Below, one piece after another: positions 9,738-20,818 of a stretch of 64,000 nt of DNA. A program made the translations under genes and the position numbers. The notes beneath the pieces were generated by a model, which saw only the letters and a program-made list of their open reading frames with translations, was not told the origin of the DNA and did no database searches. Where the stretch lies: contig NZ_QLUW01000001.1 of assembly GCF_003268025.1 (NCBI RefSeq), positions 62,001 to 126,000 of the forward strand, written 5' to 3'. Within the stretch, counting starts at the first letter, position 1. Each line of letters starts with the position of its first letter. Source of the stretch: Paenibacillus montanisoli (lineage in GTDB: Bacteria > Bacillota > Bacilli > Paenibacillales > Paenibacillaceae).

Positions 9738-9770
9738 AAGGACGGATGCATGCATCCGTCCTTTCATTTT
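9738..9770 (+). terminator. Rho-independent terminator
   Basis: AAGGACGGATGCA followed at once by its perfect complement (a 26-bp palindrome), then CATTTTCTATTT. It ends the binding-protein transcript. Confidence 0.8.
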
Positions 9771-9774
9771 CTAT

Positions 9775-9802
9775 TTGACATATTCGCTTGGACATCCATA
9801 AT
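9775..9802 (+). promoter_or_regulatory. SigA-type promoter for the 9840 operon
   Basis: TTGACA at 9775-9780 and CATAAT at 9797-9802 are separated by 16 bp, and the start codon is 38 bases further on. This would drive the Gfo/Idh/MocA dehydrogenase, GH110 and GH95 genes as one transcript. Confidence 0.6.
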
Positions 9803-9839
9803 CAAATGGAAATAAACACTTAAAGGAGAGACATAAAGC

Positions 9840-11138
9840 ATGCGTACAATTACTGCTGCGCTTATCGGCGCCGGTCAAAGAGGGGCTGGCGCATACGCGC
9901 CCTATGCGATGAATTATCCCGACGAGATTCGTTTCGTGGCTGTTGCGGAGGGCGATCCAGAGCGGAGAGAACGGTTCGCGCAAAGCTACGGCATTTCAGA
10001 CTTGAACACCTTTGATGAATGGGAGGAATTTTTGGCGAGACCCAAAATGGCGGATGCCGTCCTTATATGCACGCAGGATAAAATGCACTTTGAGCCAACC
10101 ATTAAGGCGCTGAAGAAAGGCTATCACGTCCTGTTGGAGAAGCCGATGTCCCCGGATCCTCTCGAATGCTTCATCATGGGCGAATACGCGGAGAAATACG
10201 AGCGGGTGCTGTCGATTTGCCATGTCCTGCGTTATACGGACTTTTTCGCTACGATCAAGCAGCTTGTCTCGGACGGCAGAATCGGCAAGCTCGTCTCGAT
10301 CCAGCATACGGAGAACGTCGAGCACCGGCACCAAGCCCACAGCTTCGTCCGCGGCAATTGGAGCAAAGCCGAAGTTTCGAGCCCGATGATTCTGGCCAAA
10401 AGCTGCCACGATATGGACATTCTCCAGTGGATTGTCGATGAGGAATGCGTGAATGTGTCCTCTTTCGGTTCACTTACCCATTTTCGCAAGGAGAGCGCTC
10501 CTGAAGGTGCCCCGACTCGCTGTTTGGACGGGTGCCCTGTTCAAGATTCGTGCCCGTACTACGCGCCGCGCATGTATATCGAACGAGATGACTGGGTAGG
10601 AGCGGTGCTGCGGTCGGTCGTCAGCAACGACACGAGCGACGAAGGCGTGATGAGCGCTTTAAAGGATGGTCCTTACGGCCGATGCGTCTATCACTGCGAT
10701 AACGACGTGGTCGATCATCAGGTCGTGAATTTGGAGTTCGCCAGCGGCGTGACCGTGGCGTTCACGATGAGCGCCTTCACGTTCGAAGGAGGACGTTCGG
10801 TCAAGCTCATGGGTACGCAAGGTCAGATTAGGGCGGATATGGAGAAGAATGTGATTGAAGTGACTAGCTTCGTCACCAGGGAAACGGAGGCGATCCATTT
10901 GGATACGGATGCGGCTGGGCATGGCGGAGGAGATACGAATATTATGCGGGATTTTGTCCGTCTCGTTAGAAGCGAAGGCCAAGAGAATGGACTTACCGGC
11001 GCGAAAGCTTCGGTGCAGAGCCATTTGATCGCGTTTGCCGCGGAGAAATCCAGGCTGGAGAAGCGGGTCGTGTCCATACCGGAATACGTTGAGGAATTGG
11101 AAGCAGAAGCGCATGAAGTGTCAATTAGGCAAGGTTAG
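9840..11138 (+). CDS. Gfo/Idh/MocA family oxidoreductase
   Basis: 432-residue NAD(P)-dependent dehydrogenase. It has an N-terminal Rossmann domain with GAGQRG at 10-15, the EKP motif (LLEKPMSPD) near residue 100 and the catalytic-region KSCHDMDILQW. An insert in the C-terminal domain carries Cys228-x3-Cys232-x5-Cys238 and Cys282-x3-Cys286, conserved in the paralogue at the window's left edge. No signal peptide, so cytoplasmic. It is the first gene of an operon with GH110 and GH95 enzymes, so it could oxidise galactose or fucose derivatives, or act as an NAD-dependent glycosidase as some family members do. Substrate not determinable here. Confidence 0.88.
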   Translation: MRTITAALIGAGQRGAGAYAPYAMNYPDEIRFVAVAEGDPERRERFAQSYGISDLNTFDEWEEFLARPKMADAVLICTQDKMHFEPTIKALKKGYHVLLEKPMSPDPLECFIMGEYAEKYERVLSICHVLRYTDFFATIKQLVSDGRIGKLVSIQHTENVEHRHQAHSFVRGNWSKAEVSSPMILAKSCHDMDILQWIVDEECVNVSSFGSLTHFRKESAPEGAPTRCLDGCPVQDSCPYYAPRMYIERDDWVGAVLRSVVSNDTSDEGVMSALKDGPYGRCVYHCDNDVVDHQVVNLEFASGVTVAFTMSAFTFEGGRSVKLMGTQGQIRADMEKNVIEVTSFVTRETEAIHLDTDAAGHGGGDTNIMRDFVRLVRSEGQENGLTGAKASVQSHLIAFAAEKSRLEKRVVSIPEYVEELEAEAHEVSIRQG

Positions 11139-11201
11139 AAGCTAATACGAATCCCCCTTATTGCTATGTATTACCAATAGTACTATTCGAGGTGAAAGAG
11201 G

Positions 11202-12878
11202 ATGGAGAAGATCTTTCATATTGCGGATTTCGGGGCAAAGCCCGATCTCGGCGAAGATGCCGTGCCGGCTTTTCTACGGGTAATAGAGGCTGCAGGCACG
11301 CAAGATTGTCCGGTAAAGATATCACTTACGAAAGGCAGATACGATTTCTATCCCGAGCATGCGGCGAAAGTGCCTTATTATGTCTCCAATACGGCTAGCG
11401 AAACCGAGAACCCGGATGTGACCAAGACGGTCGGCATTTGGTTCAAAGGGATAAAGAACGTTACGCTTGACGGTAACGGTTCGCTATTTGTTTTCCACGG
11501 AAAAATGACGCCGCTTGTCATCGATAGTTGCGAACATATCGAGATTCGGAATCTATCTATCGATTTCGAGCGCGCGACCATGTCGGAGTTGGAGGTCGAG
11601 GCAGCAGGCCCGCACCACCTGGATGTTCGTGTTAAACGCGACTCGTGGTATGCGTTCGATAATAGCGAGCTGTTCTGGGTTGGGGAGGGCTGGCGTTACC
11701 AAGGAGGACCGGCAGGGCAATATGATCCGGCGAACAATACGATCAGGAGGATCCCGCATCCCGTCATGGAGGCGGTGAAAATAGAAGAGCTGGAGCCGAA
11801 TCGCTTGCGCTTGCATTATGCCACGGATGTGCCGGAGACCAAGGTCGGCAACATCTTTCAGTTGCGCGATGGCATCCGCGATCAAGTCGGCGCTTTCGTA
11901 GTTCATAGCCGGGACGTGACCTGGTCAAAGGTCGGCATGCATTTCATGCACGGTCTTGGCATCGTGTGCCAGTTCAGCGAGAATGTTTCATTCGACGAAA
12001 TGAGCATGAAGCCTCGCGTGGATTCCGGCCGGACATGCGCAGGGTTTGCGGATTTGATTCATGTATCGGGCTGCCGCGGGCTCATCCGAGTCGAGAACAG
12101 CGACTTCGAAGGGGCCCATGATGATGCCATCAACGTGCATGGTACCCATTTGAGAATCGTGGATAGACCTTCACCGTATCAAATCGTCGTCCGGTTTATG
12201 CATGGGCAAAGCTATGGATTTGAACCCTTTTTTGCCGGAGATGAGATCGAGTTTATTCGAGCGCGTTCACTAACGGCCTATTCGAGCAATACCGTTCAAG
12301 CTGTCCAGCGGCTCGATGCTAGAGATTGGCTGCTCACATTGGATAATCCGTCTCCTGATTCGGCCGAGGAACACGATGTTGTGGAGAATGTTACATGGAC
12401 GCCGCAGGTTACCATCCGCAACAATCGTTTTGCCCGTATTCCGACGCGCGGAATATTGGTTACGACCAGGCGGAAAGTTCTCATCGAAAACAACCGGTTT
12501 GAACGTACCGGCATGAGCGCGATTCTGATTGCCGATGATGCCGAGAGCTGGTTCGAATCCGGCCTGGTCCGGGATGTCACGATTAGAAACAATCGGTTTG
12601 TCGCATGCGGCGACGCGGATCATCCCGTTATTCTTGTCGCTCCCGAGAATCGAGAGGTACGGGCCGAACAGCCCGTGCATTTAAATATCCGAATTGAAGA
12701 GAACGTATTCGAACAGACGGATGCGGATATTTTGCATGCAAAGAGCACGTCGGGCTTGTATGTGCTGAATAACGAGATTGCAGGAGCCGCTTCAAGCGGG
12801 AAGCCAATTCGTCCAGAAGACGCCGTTAGTCTGCTGGCCTGCAGTGATGTGGTGATCAGCGGCAATCGGCTGGTCTGA
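11202..12878 (+). CDS. GH110-like exo-alpha-1,3-galactosidase (parallel beta-helix)
   Basis: 558-residue right-handed beta-helix protein. The opening HIADFGAKPDLGEDAVPA, the GRYDFYPEHA and NGSLFVFHGKMTP stretches, GAHDDAINVHGTHL and the TRGILVTTRRKVLIENNRF segment are what I recall from GH110 alpha-1,3-galactosidases (FragA/FragB), which remove terminal alpha-1,3-linked galactose by inversion. Repeated TIRNNRF/IENNRF turns mark the helix coils. There is no signal peptide, so it would act on imported oligosaccharides. The ATG follows GAGGTGAAAGAGG. It sits between the dehydrogenase (63 bp upstream) and GH95 (26 bp downstream). The family call rests on remembered sequence, not on a search. Confidence 0.8.
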   Translation: MEKIFHIADFGAKPDLGEDAVPAFLRVIEAAGTQDCPVKISLTKGRYDFYPEHAAKVPYYVSNTASETENPDVTKTVGIWFKGIKNVTLDGNGSLFVFHGKMTPLVIDSCEHIEIRNLSIDFERATMSELEVEAAGPHHLDVRVKRDSWYAFDNSELFWVGEGWRYQGGPAGQYDPANNTIRRIPHPVMEAVKIEELEPNRLRLHYATDVPETKVGNIFQLRDGIRDQVGAFVVHSRDVTWSKVGMHFMHGLGIVCQFSENVSFDEMSMKPRVDSGRTCAGFADLIHVSGCRGLIRVENSDFEGAHDDAINVHGTHLRIVDRPSPYQIVVRFMHGQSYGFEPFFAGDEIEFIRARSLTAYSSNTVQAVQRLDARDWLLTLDNPSPDSAEEHDVVENVTWTPQVTIRNNRFARIPTRGILVTTRRKVLIENNRFERTGMSAILIADDAESWFESGLVRDVTIRNNRFVACGDADHPVILVAPENREVRAEQPVHLNIRIEENVFEQTDADILHAKSTSGLYVLNNEIAGAASSGKPIRPEDAVSLLACSDVVISGNRLV

Positions 12879-12904
12879 AATATAGATACAAAGGAGTGCT
12901 CATA

Positions 12905-15178
12905 ATGACGGGACGTACTTGCAAAATGCCTTCGGAAAAGCACGATCTTCACTTTCAAGAGCCAGTTCGGCGCTGGGATGAAGCGCTGCCTCTGGGGAAT
13001 GGATTAATCGGCTGTTTAGTATGGGGAGATGGGCTTCAGCTGCGACTGAGCTTGGATCGGGGCGATTTGTGGGACAAACGCGTAGCTCCCGAGACGCTGG
13101 ACAGCGGGTTTACCTATGCGAACATGGTTAAGCTTGCCCGGAACGGAGAGCAGGATGAGCTAGCGCGCAGGTTCGATCATTTCTATTCGAAATGCCCTTA
13201 TCCTACGAAATTGCCCGCAGGTCGATTGGAACTGAGAGGAAGCGCTGCGGCGAAACAAATGGAAAGCCGGTTGAGCGTAAGGCATGCGGAAGCGGAAGTC
13301 AACTGGCTTGCGGAAGGCCGTTCGTATAGGATGACAACGTTTCTTCATGCGGAAACGAAACTGGGTTACATCAGGTTGGAAGGGGAGCATGTCCACGCGC
13401 TTGAATTGACCCTTGTCCCTCCTGACTATGCGGGCATAGCAGCTGAAAGAGAAGACAAGTTATCTAATTTTAATATTTCCTTGACATCGCTGGGTTACCC
13501 TTGCGCAGACCTAGGCAGTGAAGGAGAAACGAGATGGTTTTATCAGCGAACGAATCACGGCTTGGAATATGCCGTTATAGTTGCGGCTTCCGGCAAGTCT
13601 GATCATGTTATGGAGTTCGTGTATACAGTGGCGGCGAATCTGGACGGCGTCAGTTGGTTTGAGGACGCAAGGCTTAAGGTTAGAGCGGCCGCCGAAGCCG
13701 GTTATGAAGAAGCATTGCCGTCACATCGCGCCTGGTGGGAAAGCTTCTGGAGCCAGAGCGAGCTAACGCTGCCGGAATTCCAATTCGAGAAACAGTGGTA
13801 CCTGACCAACTATCTGTTTGCTTCATGCTCGCGCAAAGGCGCTCCGCCTATGCCGCTGCAAGGAGTATGGACAGCGGACGAAGGGAACCTGCCTCCTTGG
13901 AAAGGCGATTATCATAACGATCTGAACACGCAATTAAGCTATTGGCATTACATGAAGGCCAACCATCTGCAAGAAGGGGAAAGCTTTATTGATTTTCTAT
14001 GGGGCTTGCTCCCGCAGGCACGTGCATTTGCGGCTAGATTCTATGAAACATCAGGCATTAATTTACCTTCCGTGATGACCATAGACGGCAACCCGTTAGG
14101 CGGCTGGCCCATGTATAGCTTAAGCCCGACGAATCAAATTTGGTTATGTCAGGCGTTCGACCATTACTGGCTATACACAGGGGATCGCGAGTTTCTCGAA
14201 ACCCGCGCGTATGTGTATTTCAAAGAGACCGCGGAATGTTTGCTGGGGCTGCTGCATCCTGGAGAGGACGGGAAGCTATGCCTTCCTGTATCCAGTTCTC
14301 CGGAAATTCATGACAGCAGCTTACAATCATGGCTTACGCCGAACAGCAACTATGATTTGTCTTTAATCCGGTATTTGTTTACTCGATTAGAACAGATGGC
14401 AGAGTTGTTGGAAGAAACAGTTGATAGACAGAGATGGACTGGGGTTATCGACCAGCTTCCCGATCTGGCAGTCAACGAAACGGGCCTCATGATAAGTCCT
14501 GACGAGTCTTTGACGGTAAGCCATCGACATCATTCCCATGCGATGGCGATCTATCCGCTTCGATTGCTAGATTATCGCCGATCCGATGCGGACAAGCAAA
14601 TTATTGATAGGACGGTATACCATCTGGAAACGCTCGGGAAGGGATTCTGGGTCGGCTATTCGTTTCCGTGGACCGCTTCCATCTATATTCAACAAGGAAA
14701 TGGAGAAGCCGCACGCTATCACCTTCTACAGTTTTGGAACTACCTATGCTCGCCGAACGGTTTTCACTTAAACGGCGATTACAAGCACACCGGACTGACG
14801 CAAGCGCGTTACCGGCCATTTACGCTCGAAGGCAATATGGCTGCGGCAGATGCGCTGCAGGAGATGCTGCTTCAGACAAACGGCGGCGTAATCCGGACGT
14901 TTCCTGCCATTCCGGCAGATTGGCTGAAGAGCGCGGTTGAATTTAGGCGGTTCCGCGGCGAGATGGGCGTACTCGTATCTGCCAAGATAACGGGCGGACA
15001 TTTGGAGTATGTGGAGCTTTATGCGGAAAGAGGGGGCAGTTTCCTTGTAGAAAACCGGTTCCAAGCAGACGAGGTTCTACTAGACATTGATGGCTCTGTA
15101 ACCGCCTTACAATGTTTGAATGAATCGGAATTCCCCGTAGAGCTGAAGAAAGGCGAAACTTGCAGGATAATTAGATAA
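12905..15178 (+). CDS. GH95-type alpha-L-fucosidase / alpha-L-galactosidase
   Basis: 757-residue glycoside hydrolase of GH95 architecture. The N-terminal beta-domain begins RRWDEALPLGNGLIGCLVWG and contains LSLDRGDLWDKR; an (alpha/alpha)6 barrel follows from about 280 with the PPMPLQGVWTADEG and WKGDYHNDLNTQLSYW region carrying catalytic-site Asn/Asp residues; a C-terminal beta-domain ends the protein. No signal peptide. ATG 12905 has AAGGAG at 12891-12896; the upstream GTG lies inside that site. GH95 members cleave terminal alpha-1,2-fucose, and some prefer alpha-L-galactose. That alternative matters because an L-galactose catabolic operon is present at 59145-62623. Confidence 0.85.
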   Translation: MTGRTCKMPSEKHDLHFQEPVRRWDEALPLGNGLIGCLVWGDGLQLRLSLDRGDLWDKRVAPETLDSGFTYANMVKLARNGEQDELARRFDHFYSKCPYPTKLPAGRLELRGSAAAKQMESRLSVRHAEAEVNWLAEGRSYRMTTFLHAETKLGYIRLEGEHVHALELTLVPPDYAGIAAEREDKLSNFNISLTSLGYPCADLGSEGETRWFYQRTNHGLEYAVIVAASGKSDHVMEFVYTVAANLDGVSWFEDARLKVRAAAEAGYEEALPSHRAWWESFWSQSELTLPEFQFEKQWYLTNYLFASCSRKGAPPMPLQGVWTADEGNLPPWKGDYHNDLNTQLSYWHYMKANHLQEGESFIDFLWGLLPQARAFAARFYETSGINLPSVMTIDGNPLGGWPMYSLSPTNQIWLCQAFDHYWLYTGDREFLETRAYVYFKETAECLLGLLHPGEDGKLCLPVSSSPEIHDSSLQSWLTPNSNYDLSLIRYLFTRLEQMAELLEETVDRQRWTGVIDQLPDLAVNETGLMISPDESLTVSHRHHSHAMAIYPLRLLDYRRSDADKQIIDRTVYHLETLGKGFWVGYSFPWTASIYIQQGNGEAARYHLLQFWNYLCSPNGFHLNGDYKHTGLTQARYRPFTLEGNMAAADALQEMLLQTNGGVIRTFPAIPADWLKSAVEFRRFRGEMGVLVSAKITGGHLEYVELYAERGGSFLVENRFQADEVLLDIDGSVTALQCLNESEFPVELKKGETCRIIR

Positions 15179-15502
15179 ATCGAAGGCACTCCACTTCTGC
15201 GAAAAGCAGTTTTTATATAAAAAGTATAGTTTTTCATGTGCTGCGATTGCAGATTTTCTAAGAAATTAATACTTTTTTCTGTATTCGTAAATTTTGAGGG
15301 GGGTTATTGTCAATATTGCAATTTCAATGAAAAATTGACCGTCGAGGGGGAGGGTTGAGGTTATTTAAAGAAATTGAACTAGTGCTAAGAGGGCTTCTCT
15401 ATTTTCAATCAAGAAAGCGTCTACTCGATGAAGAAGCTTGCTTGAAGTTGCTAGGTGATCGATTTATGCGAGCATAGCAAAAGAAAAAGGAGTTAATAAC
15501 AA
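15179..15502. other. 324-bp intergenic leader region
   Basis: CTGC-GAAAA-GCAG followed by TTTTTAT at 15196-15215 looks like a short terminator for the dehydrogenase/GH110/GH95 operon. The rest is AT-rich and presumably holds the promoter and a long 5' leader of the secreted GH29-like gene, which has AAAAAGGAG ahead of its ATG. I found no clear -35/-10 pair, no cre site and no riboswitch that I recognise. Confidence 0.5.
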
Positions 15503-18500
15503 ATGCAGATGAAATGGAGTTTCAAAAAAGGACTAATCTATTCTCTCATCCTCTCACTGACACTAGGAACCGTTAATTTAGTATCAAATGTACCGCATGC
15601 GGATGCGCAGCAAGTATCAGGAAATGCGCCGTTTATTAATAGTTGGCTGGTATCCGGGCCCTATGAAACGCCTATTGCAGATGAAATGTATGGTACTGTT
15701 GTTCCGGAGAACCCAAGCATAGCGTCGAAAGCAGCAATTACCGCTTCATCAGCATCGTTCGCAACGAATCCACCTTCGTTTATTGCTGATGGCACGACTC
15801 GAAACCAATGGGTAACTGAGAATGATCCGGCACCATGGGTGAATTTTAAATGGGAAGCTCCAGTTAAAGTCAGTGCAGTTACGATCGCGCAGTGGGGGGA
15901 CGGCAGGCACGTTAATAATTACTACGATCTCACATTTAAGTTTAGCGATGGATCAACAACAGAACCGATCAGAGTGAACAGCGCCTCCAGCGACCCGGCG
16001 AAACCGACGGTTTACACGCCGGACATCCCTTTGAACAATGTGGCGGAGATGAAGATCGAAGTAGATAAGGGCCGCTCGCCCTATCCAAGCATTACGGGTA
16101 TCAGTGAAGTAGGCGTATATGAGTATTCCATTACGGACCCTGTTGAACGACCGATCGACGGAAACTGGGCAAGAGCAGCGACCGCCTCTTCCAGCTCTAC
16201 ATGGAAAACCGGCGCCGTAGATTTTCCGACGGGAACGGATTCCTCGTCAGTCCTTCCGAAGTTTGCAATTGATGGCGATAAAAGTACGGAATGGGTCTCT
16301 CAATTGATGAATACGGGCGGCGCGCCGTCGACTTGGCCGAAATGGGATCCCGCGCCGACTTTATTTTTGAGCTGGAAACAACCAATTAAAGTAAAGCAAA
16401 TTGAAGTGTTTGACCGCCACAATACGTCCTGGCCAGCGGGTACCTCCGATGTTCAGCAGGTCAATTATACGTTAAAGGATTCAACAGGGAACGTATTAAA
16501 GACAGGAACAATCACGAATATTGATCCATTCGGACAAAACCCTGGCGTCGCCGTTCTCGATCAGCCAGTTAGCGGCGTGACTAAAGTAGAACTGTTAATC
16601 GTTTACGATGGACAGAAAAACAATAAAAACGTCGGTCTAGGTTTTACCGAAGTCAATGTTTTTGACGGCGATGGCGTTCTCCCTCCTCCACTGCCGCCAG
16701 AGCCTGCAGCGCATATTACGCCAAAGGCAGGGGAAGCCTTTGCCGGCGGTAAGAGCTGGGAATACTTTGATGACCGTCTCTGGAACAGAAACTACGATGA
16801 TTACCAGGATTTATACGGCTATTATGCGGTAAAGAAAGGTATTGATACGCGAAATAAGTTTGTCTACGCGCACACATACGTTTATAGCCCAACTGCACAG
16901 AGTGTTCAGTTCAGATTCGGTTCCAGCGGCAAGCATCGTTTATTCGTCAATGATATCGCGGTAACGAAGCCGTCGACGCCGTCTGAAGTGCAGAAGGATA
17001 TGACAATCGCAACCGTTAATTTGAAAGCAGGCTGGAATAAGGTCCTCTTGCAAATGAAGCATACCTATACAGAGGATCTGAATACGAACGGAGTTCCGAT
17101 TGCGCAAGATGCGGATGTCTATTATTTCGGATTCTATGGACGCGTAACGGATAGCAATGGCAATAAAGTCGGCAATCTGACGTATTCCGCTACAGGCGAC
17201 AACCCGTCTTTGTCCATCGATACGCAAGCACTTCGAGTAAACGACGCTGTTGCGGATGGCAAAAAGGGCAGAGGATTGCCGGTAAATGAACTGCCGGTAG
17301 GTTATACAGAATGGCCATATGTCTGGAATCAATCCAATTATTCGGCAAAGCATGCTCTAGCTGCCTCTCCATTTCGCTTCCTTGCCAGCGGCGGAAATCC
17401 AGACTATGCGTGGAGCCTGGAAAGCGGTGCGCTTCCGGCCGGCTTAACGTTGAATACCGACGGTACAATCGGCGGTTTTGTAGAAGCTTCGCCGGGCACG
17501 TATTCGTTTACGGTTAAAGTCACGGATGCTTCGAATGCATCGGTAACGAAGGCTTTTGCGATTGAAGTCAAAGAGCGTCCCAACAAGTGGTTCGAAGAAG
17601 GAAGAGTATCGGCGCTCAGCCATTGTATTCCAATCTATAACTGGTTTGTCGACCCGAATTATTCCGCTGACCTATGGGCGCAGCGCGCTAAGGCGGAAGG
17701 ACACTCGATGGTTTCCATAGAGTCGTTGCAGCAGAACTATTACTGGCCGTCAAAGTTCGCGGATCCTCTGCATATGCGAAATCTGTACTTGCCGAAGGAT
17801 GCAAATGGAAAGGTCGTGGACGGCCTTAAGCCGTTTGAGGAAGCCGTTAAACGATACGGCATGAAATTCGGTCTTTATTACGCGACCGAAGGCGGCGGCT
17901 TGCAGCACTTTTCCACGGACGTCTTCGTGCAGAACGTCGAGGATCTCATTTTGCGGTATGATCCGGCTTACCTGTATTTTGATGGTCCTCAGGCGATGCC
18001 GAATGCCAATTATGACGTCATGTACAGTAATGTCCGCAATTACAGCGACGAGATTATTATCAATTCAAATGCTTGGACGGTCGAATATGGCGATCCTGAT
18101 CTTAGAACGAACGAAGCCAGTCATATTTTCGCAGGCGGCGGCGGTTCTAATTTGACCAAGCGCACGATTGCAGAGCCATGGAAGTCCGTTCATACAAAGA
18201 ATAATTTCACGCCTTATTACTCAAGACGCGACGATTACCGGCTTGTAGCCAAGGAAATGATCATGAACGCGGGCAGAGGAATGGTAGACAACAATGACCA
18301 AATGCCGTTGATGAGCCGCGGTCCGAACTGGGACAGCCCAACGGATATTGCCACCAGGTACCCGAAATCGGTGCAGGAGTTCATCGATGTCCGGGAGGGG
18401 CTCGCAGCCTGGTTTGCTCCGCCAGGGAAACCGGAAAGGCATGAATCGACAACGGGGACGATGCCTTATTTCTTAAGCGGCTACGGATATACGGATGACG

Positions 18501-20749
18501 GGAAAGGCAATATCTCCAAATTCGAAAGCGGCAAGGGGCCAACTTGGGGCTACGCAATGTCCAGGGACAATAATATCTATTTGCATCTAATCGTCGGACC
18601 TGACGGCAAACAAGGGTTCAGCGGAAATTCCCTTACGATCGGCCCAGTCACTGATCAGGTGACGAGCGTTTCGTGGCTCAATGAGGATCAACCGTTAAGC
18701 TTTACGCAAGACGGCACGAGCGTGACCATTGATTTAACCGATGTAGAACGCGACCAAGTCGATACAATTGTGAAGCTCGTTACGGATAATTCGCAGCGGA
18801 AATACAAGCTCACTAATTTGAATGCAACAGGCAAACAATTGACGCCAAGCTCGCTGCAGGTGAATGCCGAAGGATTTATGACTTATCCAGCGTTGAAAGT
18901 TCGATTCCCGCAAGGAGCGGTCAGCTACAGCAGCGATAACCCAAGTGTTGCTTCCATAGATTCGAATGGTGTCGCTCAAGCGGTAACCGATGGAACCGCG
19001 GCGATTACAATTAGCGGAACCTATGAAGGCGTTACAAAGTCAAATGTACTGAATGTCAAAGTTTCAGGCGGCAAAATCTATGTAAAAGATACGCTGATAG
19101 GCGCTTCGCTGTGGATTGAAGACCGGGAGACGTACGGTCAATTTTCAAGCTATGGCAAATTAAATTATAAAATCGAAGGCCGTTCGTTAAAAGGCGGAGC
19201 GATTGGTCTGGATGCGGCGGATGTTACGATGAAAGCCGGCATCGTCAATCTGAGCGCAGGCACGCAATATCAGCCTGTTGTCATTAATGAAAGCGATATC
19301 TTTACATTCGCAAACGGAAAGGCGATTCCGAAGCATGTCGCTCAACAGACGCGCGCTGCGGTTTGGGCAGAGGTCACACTGGACGGCCAGACCTTCACGA
19401 CAAACAAGGTGTTTATTGATTTGAATCCATACAAAAATGTAGCCAAAACGGCCGTTTTGACCGCAAGCGGAAGTCAAGGCGCATTTACGCCGGAGAAGGT
19501 CATTGACGACAAGGTAATCAATGGTACTCAGTTTGACAACTCTAAATGGTCAGTACCTGGCAGCGGACTATCCTGGCTTGCATTTGAATTAAAGAGTCCT
19601 ACGGAAATTAAGAACGTGGAAATTAACTATAACTCTTTAAACCAAAATTATTACAATACTCCGAAAACGATTCAAATTCAGACCAGCCAAGACGGGACAA
19701 GCTGGCAAACCGTCAGCACAGTTACCCCGCCGACAGCTTCGACAGGCGCGTACTTTGGATTCTCTGATAGTTATCCGGTACAAGCCGTTACGAAGTATGT
19801 GAGACTCAATTTCCCGAATGGAGGAAACTCCGCTAACCTTGATTTGCTAGAGGTGGCCATCAATGGCGTGGAGAATGATACGATACCTCCAGCGGACGCG
19901 ACCTTTAGTGCGGATGTGACCGTACCGACGAACACCGACGTCAATGTCACGATTCAGTATCCGGATGATGCTGAGACGAGGGAATTTAAAGTAGGTGAAG
20001 AAGGCGTGTGGATACCGTATACCGCTCCAGTCGTTATGACGGCGAATGATACGGTCTATGCCAGAAGCACGGATGAAGCGGGCAATACATCGAACATTAC
20101 GAGCTATGAAGTCAGCAACATCGATAAGATCGCCCCTGAAATCAGCGTAACTGTCACTCCATCTGGCTCTAATTCTATAACTGTTTACTTGGGCTCGACT
20201 TACACAGACGCTGGGGCGACAGCTACTGACAATCTGGATGGCGATGTAACGAGCTCGATTGTAACAACCGGAACAGTTGATACATCCAAAGAGGGTACTT
20301 ATTCAATCACGTACAGTGTCCAAGATCGTGCTGGAAACACAGCAATCGCTACGAGAACGGTTCAAGTAATAAACGTCTACAAGTTTAGTGGAATTTTACA
20401 ACCGATAAACTTGGATGGTTCAAGTGTTTTCAAACAAGGAAGCACAGTCCCAGTGAAATTCCAACTCACGGACGCTTTAAATCAATACGTATCCAATTTA
20501 AGCGCAACATTAAAAGTCACCTACCTGTCAGCTGAAGTAGATGGAACAGATCTTGAAGATGTGATTTCGACTGACGCTTCGACAGGGACGCTTTTCCGTT
20601 ATGATAGTACAGCCAATCAATATATCTTTAATCTGAGCACCAAAAATCTGCAAGCTGGGAAATATCAAGTTGAAGTTGTATTGCCTTCAACCTATACGCT
20701 TGTTTCAACAACGCCTCTTGAAATTACATTTAGTTTGAGATCCAAATAG
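15503..20749 (+). CDS. Secreted multimodular GH29-like protein (putative alpha-L-fucosidase)
   Basis: 1748-residue exported enzyme. Modules in order: signal peptide (about 1-35); two F5/8C discoidin-type carbohydrate-binding domains (about 70-215 and 222-390); a PA14-like beta-domain (about 400-560); an Ig-fold/cadherin-like putative domain (about 625-690); a GH29-like barrel from about 692 to 1100; a BIG2 Ig domain (about 1110-1190); a third F5/8C domain (about 1312-1459); an OmpL47-type Ig segment; a DUF5011 domain (about 1544-1625) and a C-terminal PxKF-type domain from 1627 with the VPVKF motif. The likely nucleophile is Asp827 in YLYFDGP. The HWG and KHHDG stretches typical of GH29 are not evident, so the specificity is open. 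No LPxTG or SLH anchor is seen. Confidence 0.78.
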   Translation: MQMKWSFKKGLIYSLILSLTLGTVNLVSNVPHADAQQVSGNAPFINSWLVSGPYETPIADEMYGTVVPENPSIASKAAITASSASFATNPPSFIADGTTRNQWVTENDPAPWVNFKWEAPVKVSAVTIAQWGDGRHVNNYYDLTFKFSDGSTTEPIRVNSASSDPAKPTVYTPDIPLNNVAEMKIEVDKGRSPYPSITGISEVGVYEYSITDPVERPIDGNWARAATASSSSTWKTGAVDFPTGTDSSSVLPKFAIDGDKSTEWVSQLMNTGGAPSTWPKWDPAPTLFLSWKQPIKVKQIEVFDRHNTSWPAGTSDVQQVNYTLKDSTGNVLKTGTITNIDPFGQNPGVAVLDQPVSGVTKVELLIVYDGQKNNKNVGLGFTEVNVFDGDGVLPPPLPPEPAAHITPKAGEAFAGGKSWEYFDDRLWNRNYDDYQDLYGYYAVKKGIDTRNKFVYAHTYVYSPTAQSVQFRFGSSGKHRLFVNDIAVTKPSTPSEVQKDMTIATVNLKAGWNKVLLQMKHTYTEDLNTNGVPIAQDADVYYFGFYGRVTDSNGNKVGNLTYSATGDNPSLSIDTQALRVNDAVADGKKGRGLPVNELPVGYTEWPYVWNQSNYSAKHALAASPFRFLASGGNPDYAWSLESGALPAGLTLNTDGTIGGFVEASPGTYSFTVKVTDASNASVTKAFAIEVKERPNKWFEEGRVSALSHCIPIYNWFVDPNYSADLWAQRAKAEGHSMVSIESLQQNYYWPSKFADPLHMRNLYLPKDANGKVVDGLKPFEEAVKRYGMKFGLYYATEGGGLQHFSTDVFVQNVEDLILRYDPAYLYFDGPQAMPNANYDVMYSNVRNYSDEIIINSNAWTVEYGDPDLRTNEASHIFAGGGGSNLTKRTIAEPWKSVHTKNNFTPYYSRRDDYRLVAKEMIMNAGRGMVDNNDQMPLMSRGPNWDSPTDIATRYPKSVQEFIDVREGLAAWFAPPGKPERHESTTGTMPYFLSGYGYTDDGKGNISKFESGKGPTWGYAMSRDNNIYLHLIVGPDGKQGFSGNSLTIGPVTDQVTSVSWLNEDQPLSFTQDGTSVTIDLTDVERDQVDTIVKLVTDNSQRKYKLTNLNATGKQLTPSSLQVNAEGFMTYPALKVRFPQGAVSYSSDNPSVASIDSNGVAQAVTDGTAAITISGTYEGVTKSNVLNVKVSGGKIYVKDTLIGASLWIEDRETYGQFSSYGKLNYKIEGRSLKGGAIGLDAADVTMKAGIVNLSAGTQYQPVVINESDIFTFANGKAIPKHVAQQTRAAVWAEVTLDGQTFTTNKVFIDLNPYKNVAKTAVLTASGSQGAFTPEKVIDDKVINGTQFDNSKWSVPGSGLSWLAFELKSPTEIKNVEINYNSLNQNYYNTPKTIQIQTSQDGTSWQTVSTVTPPTASTGAYFGFSDSYPVQAVTKYVRLNFPNGGNSANLDLLEVAINGVENDTIPPADATFSADVTVPTNTDVNVTIQYPDDAETREFKVGEEGVWIPYTAPVVMTANDTVYARSTDEAGNTSNITSYEVSNIDKIAPEISVTVTPSGSNSITVYLGSTYTDAGATATDNLDGDVTSSIVTTGTVDTSKEGTYSITYSVQDRAGNTAIATRTVQVINVYKFSGILQPINLDGSSVFKQGSTVPVKFQLTDALNQYVSNLSATLKVTYLSAEVDGTDLEDVISTDASTGTLFRYDSTANQYIFNLSTKNLQAGKYQVEVVLPSTYTLVSTTPLEITFSLRSK

Positions 20750-20781
20750 GATGATTGCGTAATACGGTTAAGCCATTCATC

Positions 20782-20818
20782 AGATGACTTCTGAATTCAT
20801 CAGGAGTCATCTTTTTTA
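20782..20818 (+). terminator. Rho-independent terminator
   Basis: A 13-bp stem (AGATGACTTCTGA with TCAGGAGTCATCT, one G-T pair), 5-base loop and TTTTTTAT. It ends the GH29-like gene. The following 222 bp to the GH35 start show nothing recognisable except a weak promoter-like stretch and the ribosome site. Confidence 0.85.

Noticed and set aside
15179-15502. Riboswitch in the long leader of the GH29-like gene
   Set aside because: I looked for c-di-GMP, purine and T-box-like conserved elements and saw none; only a short terminator-like hairpin at the 5' side.
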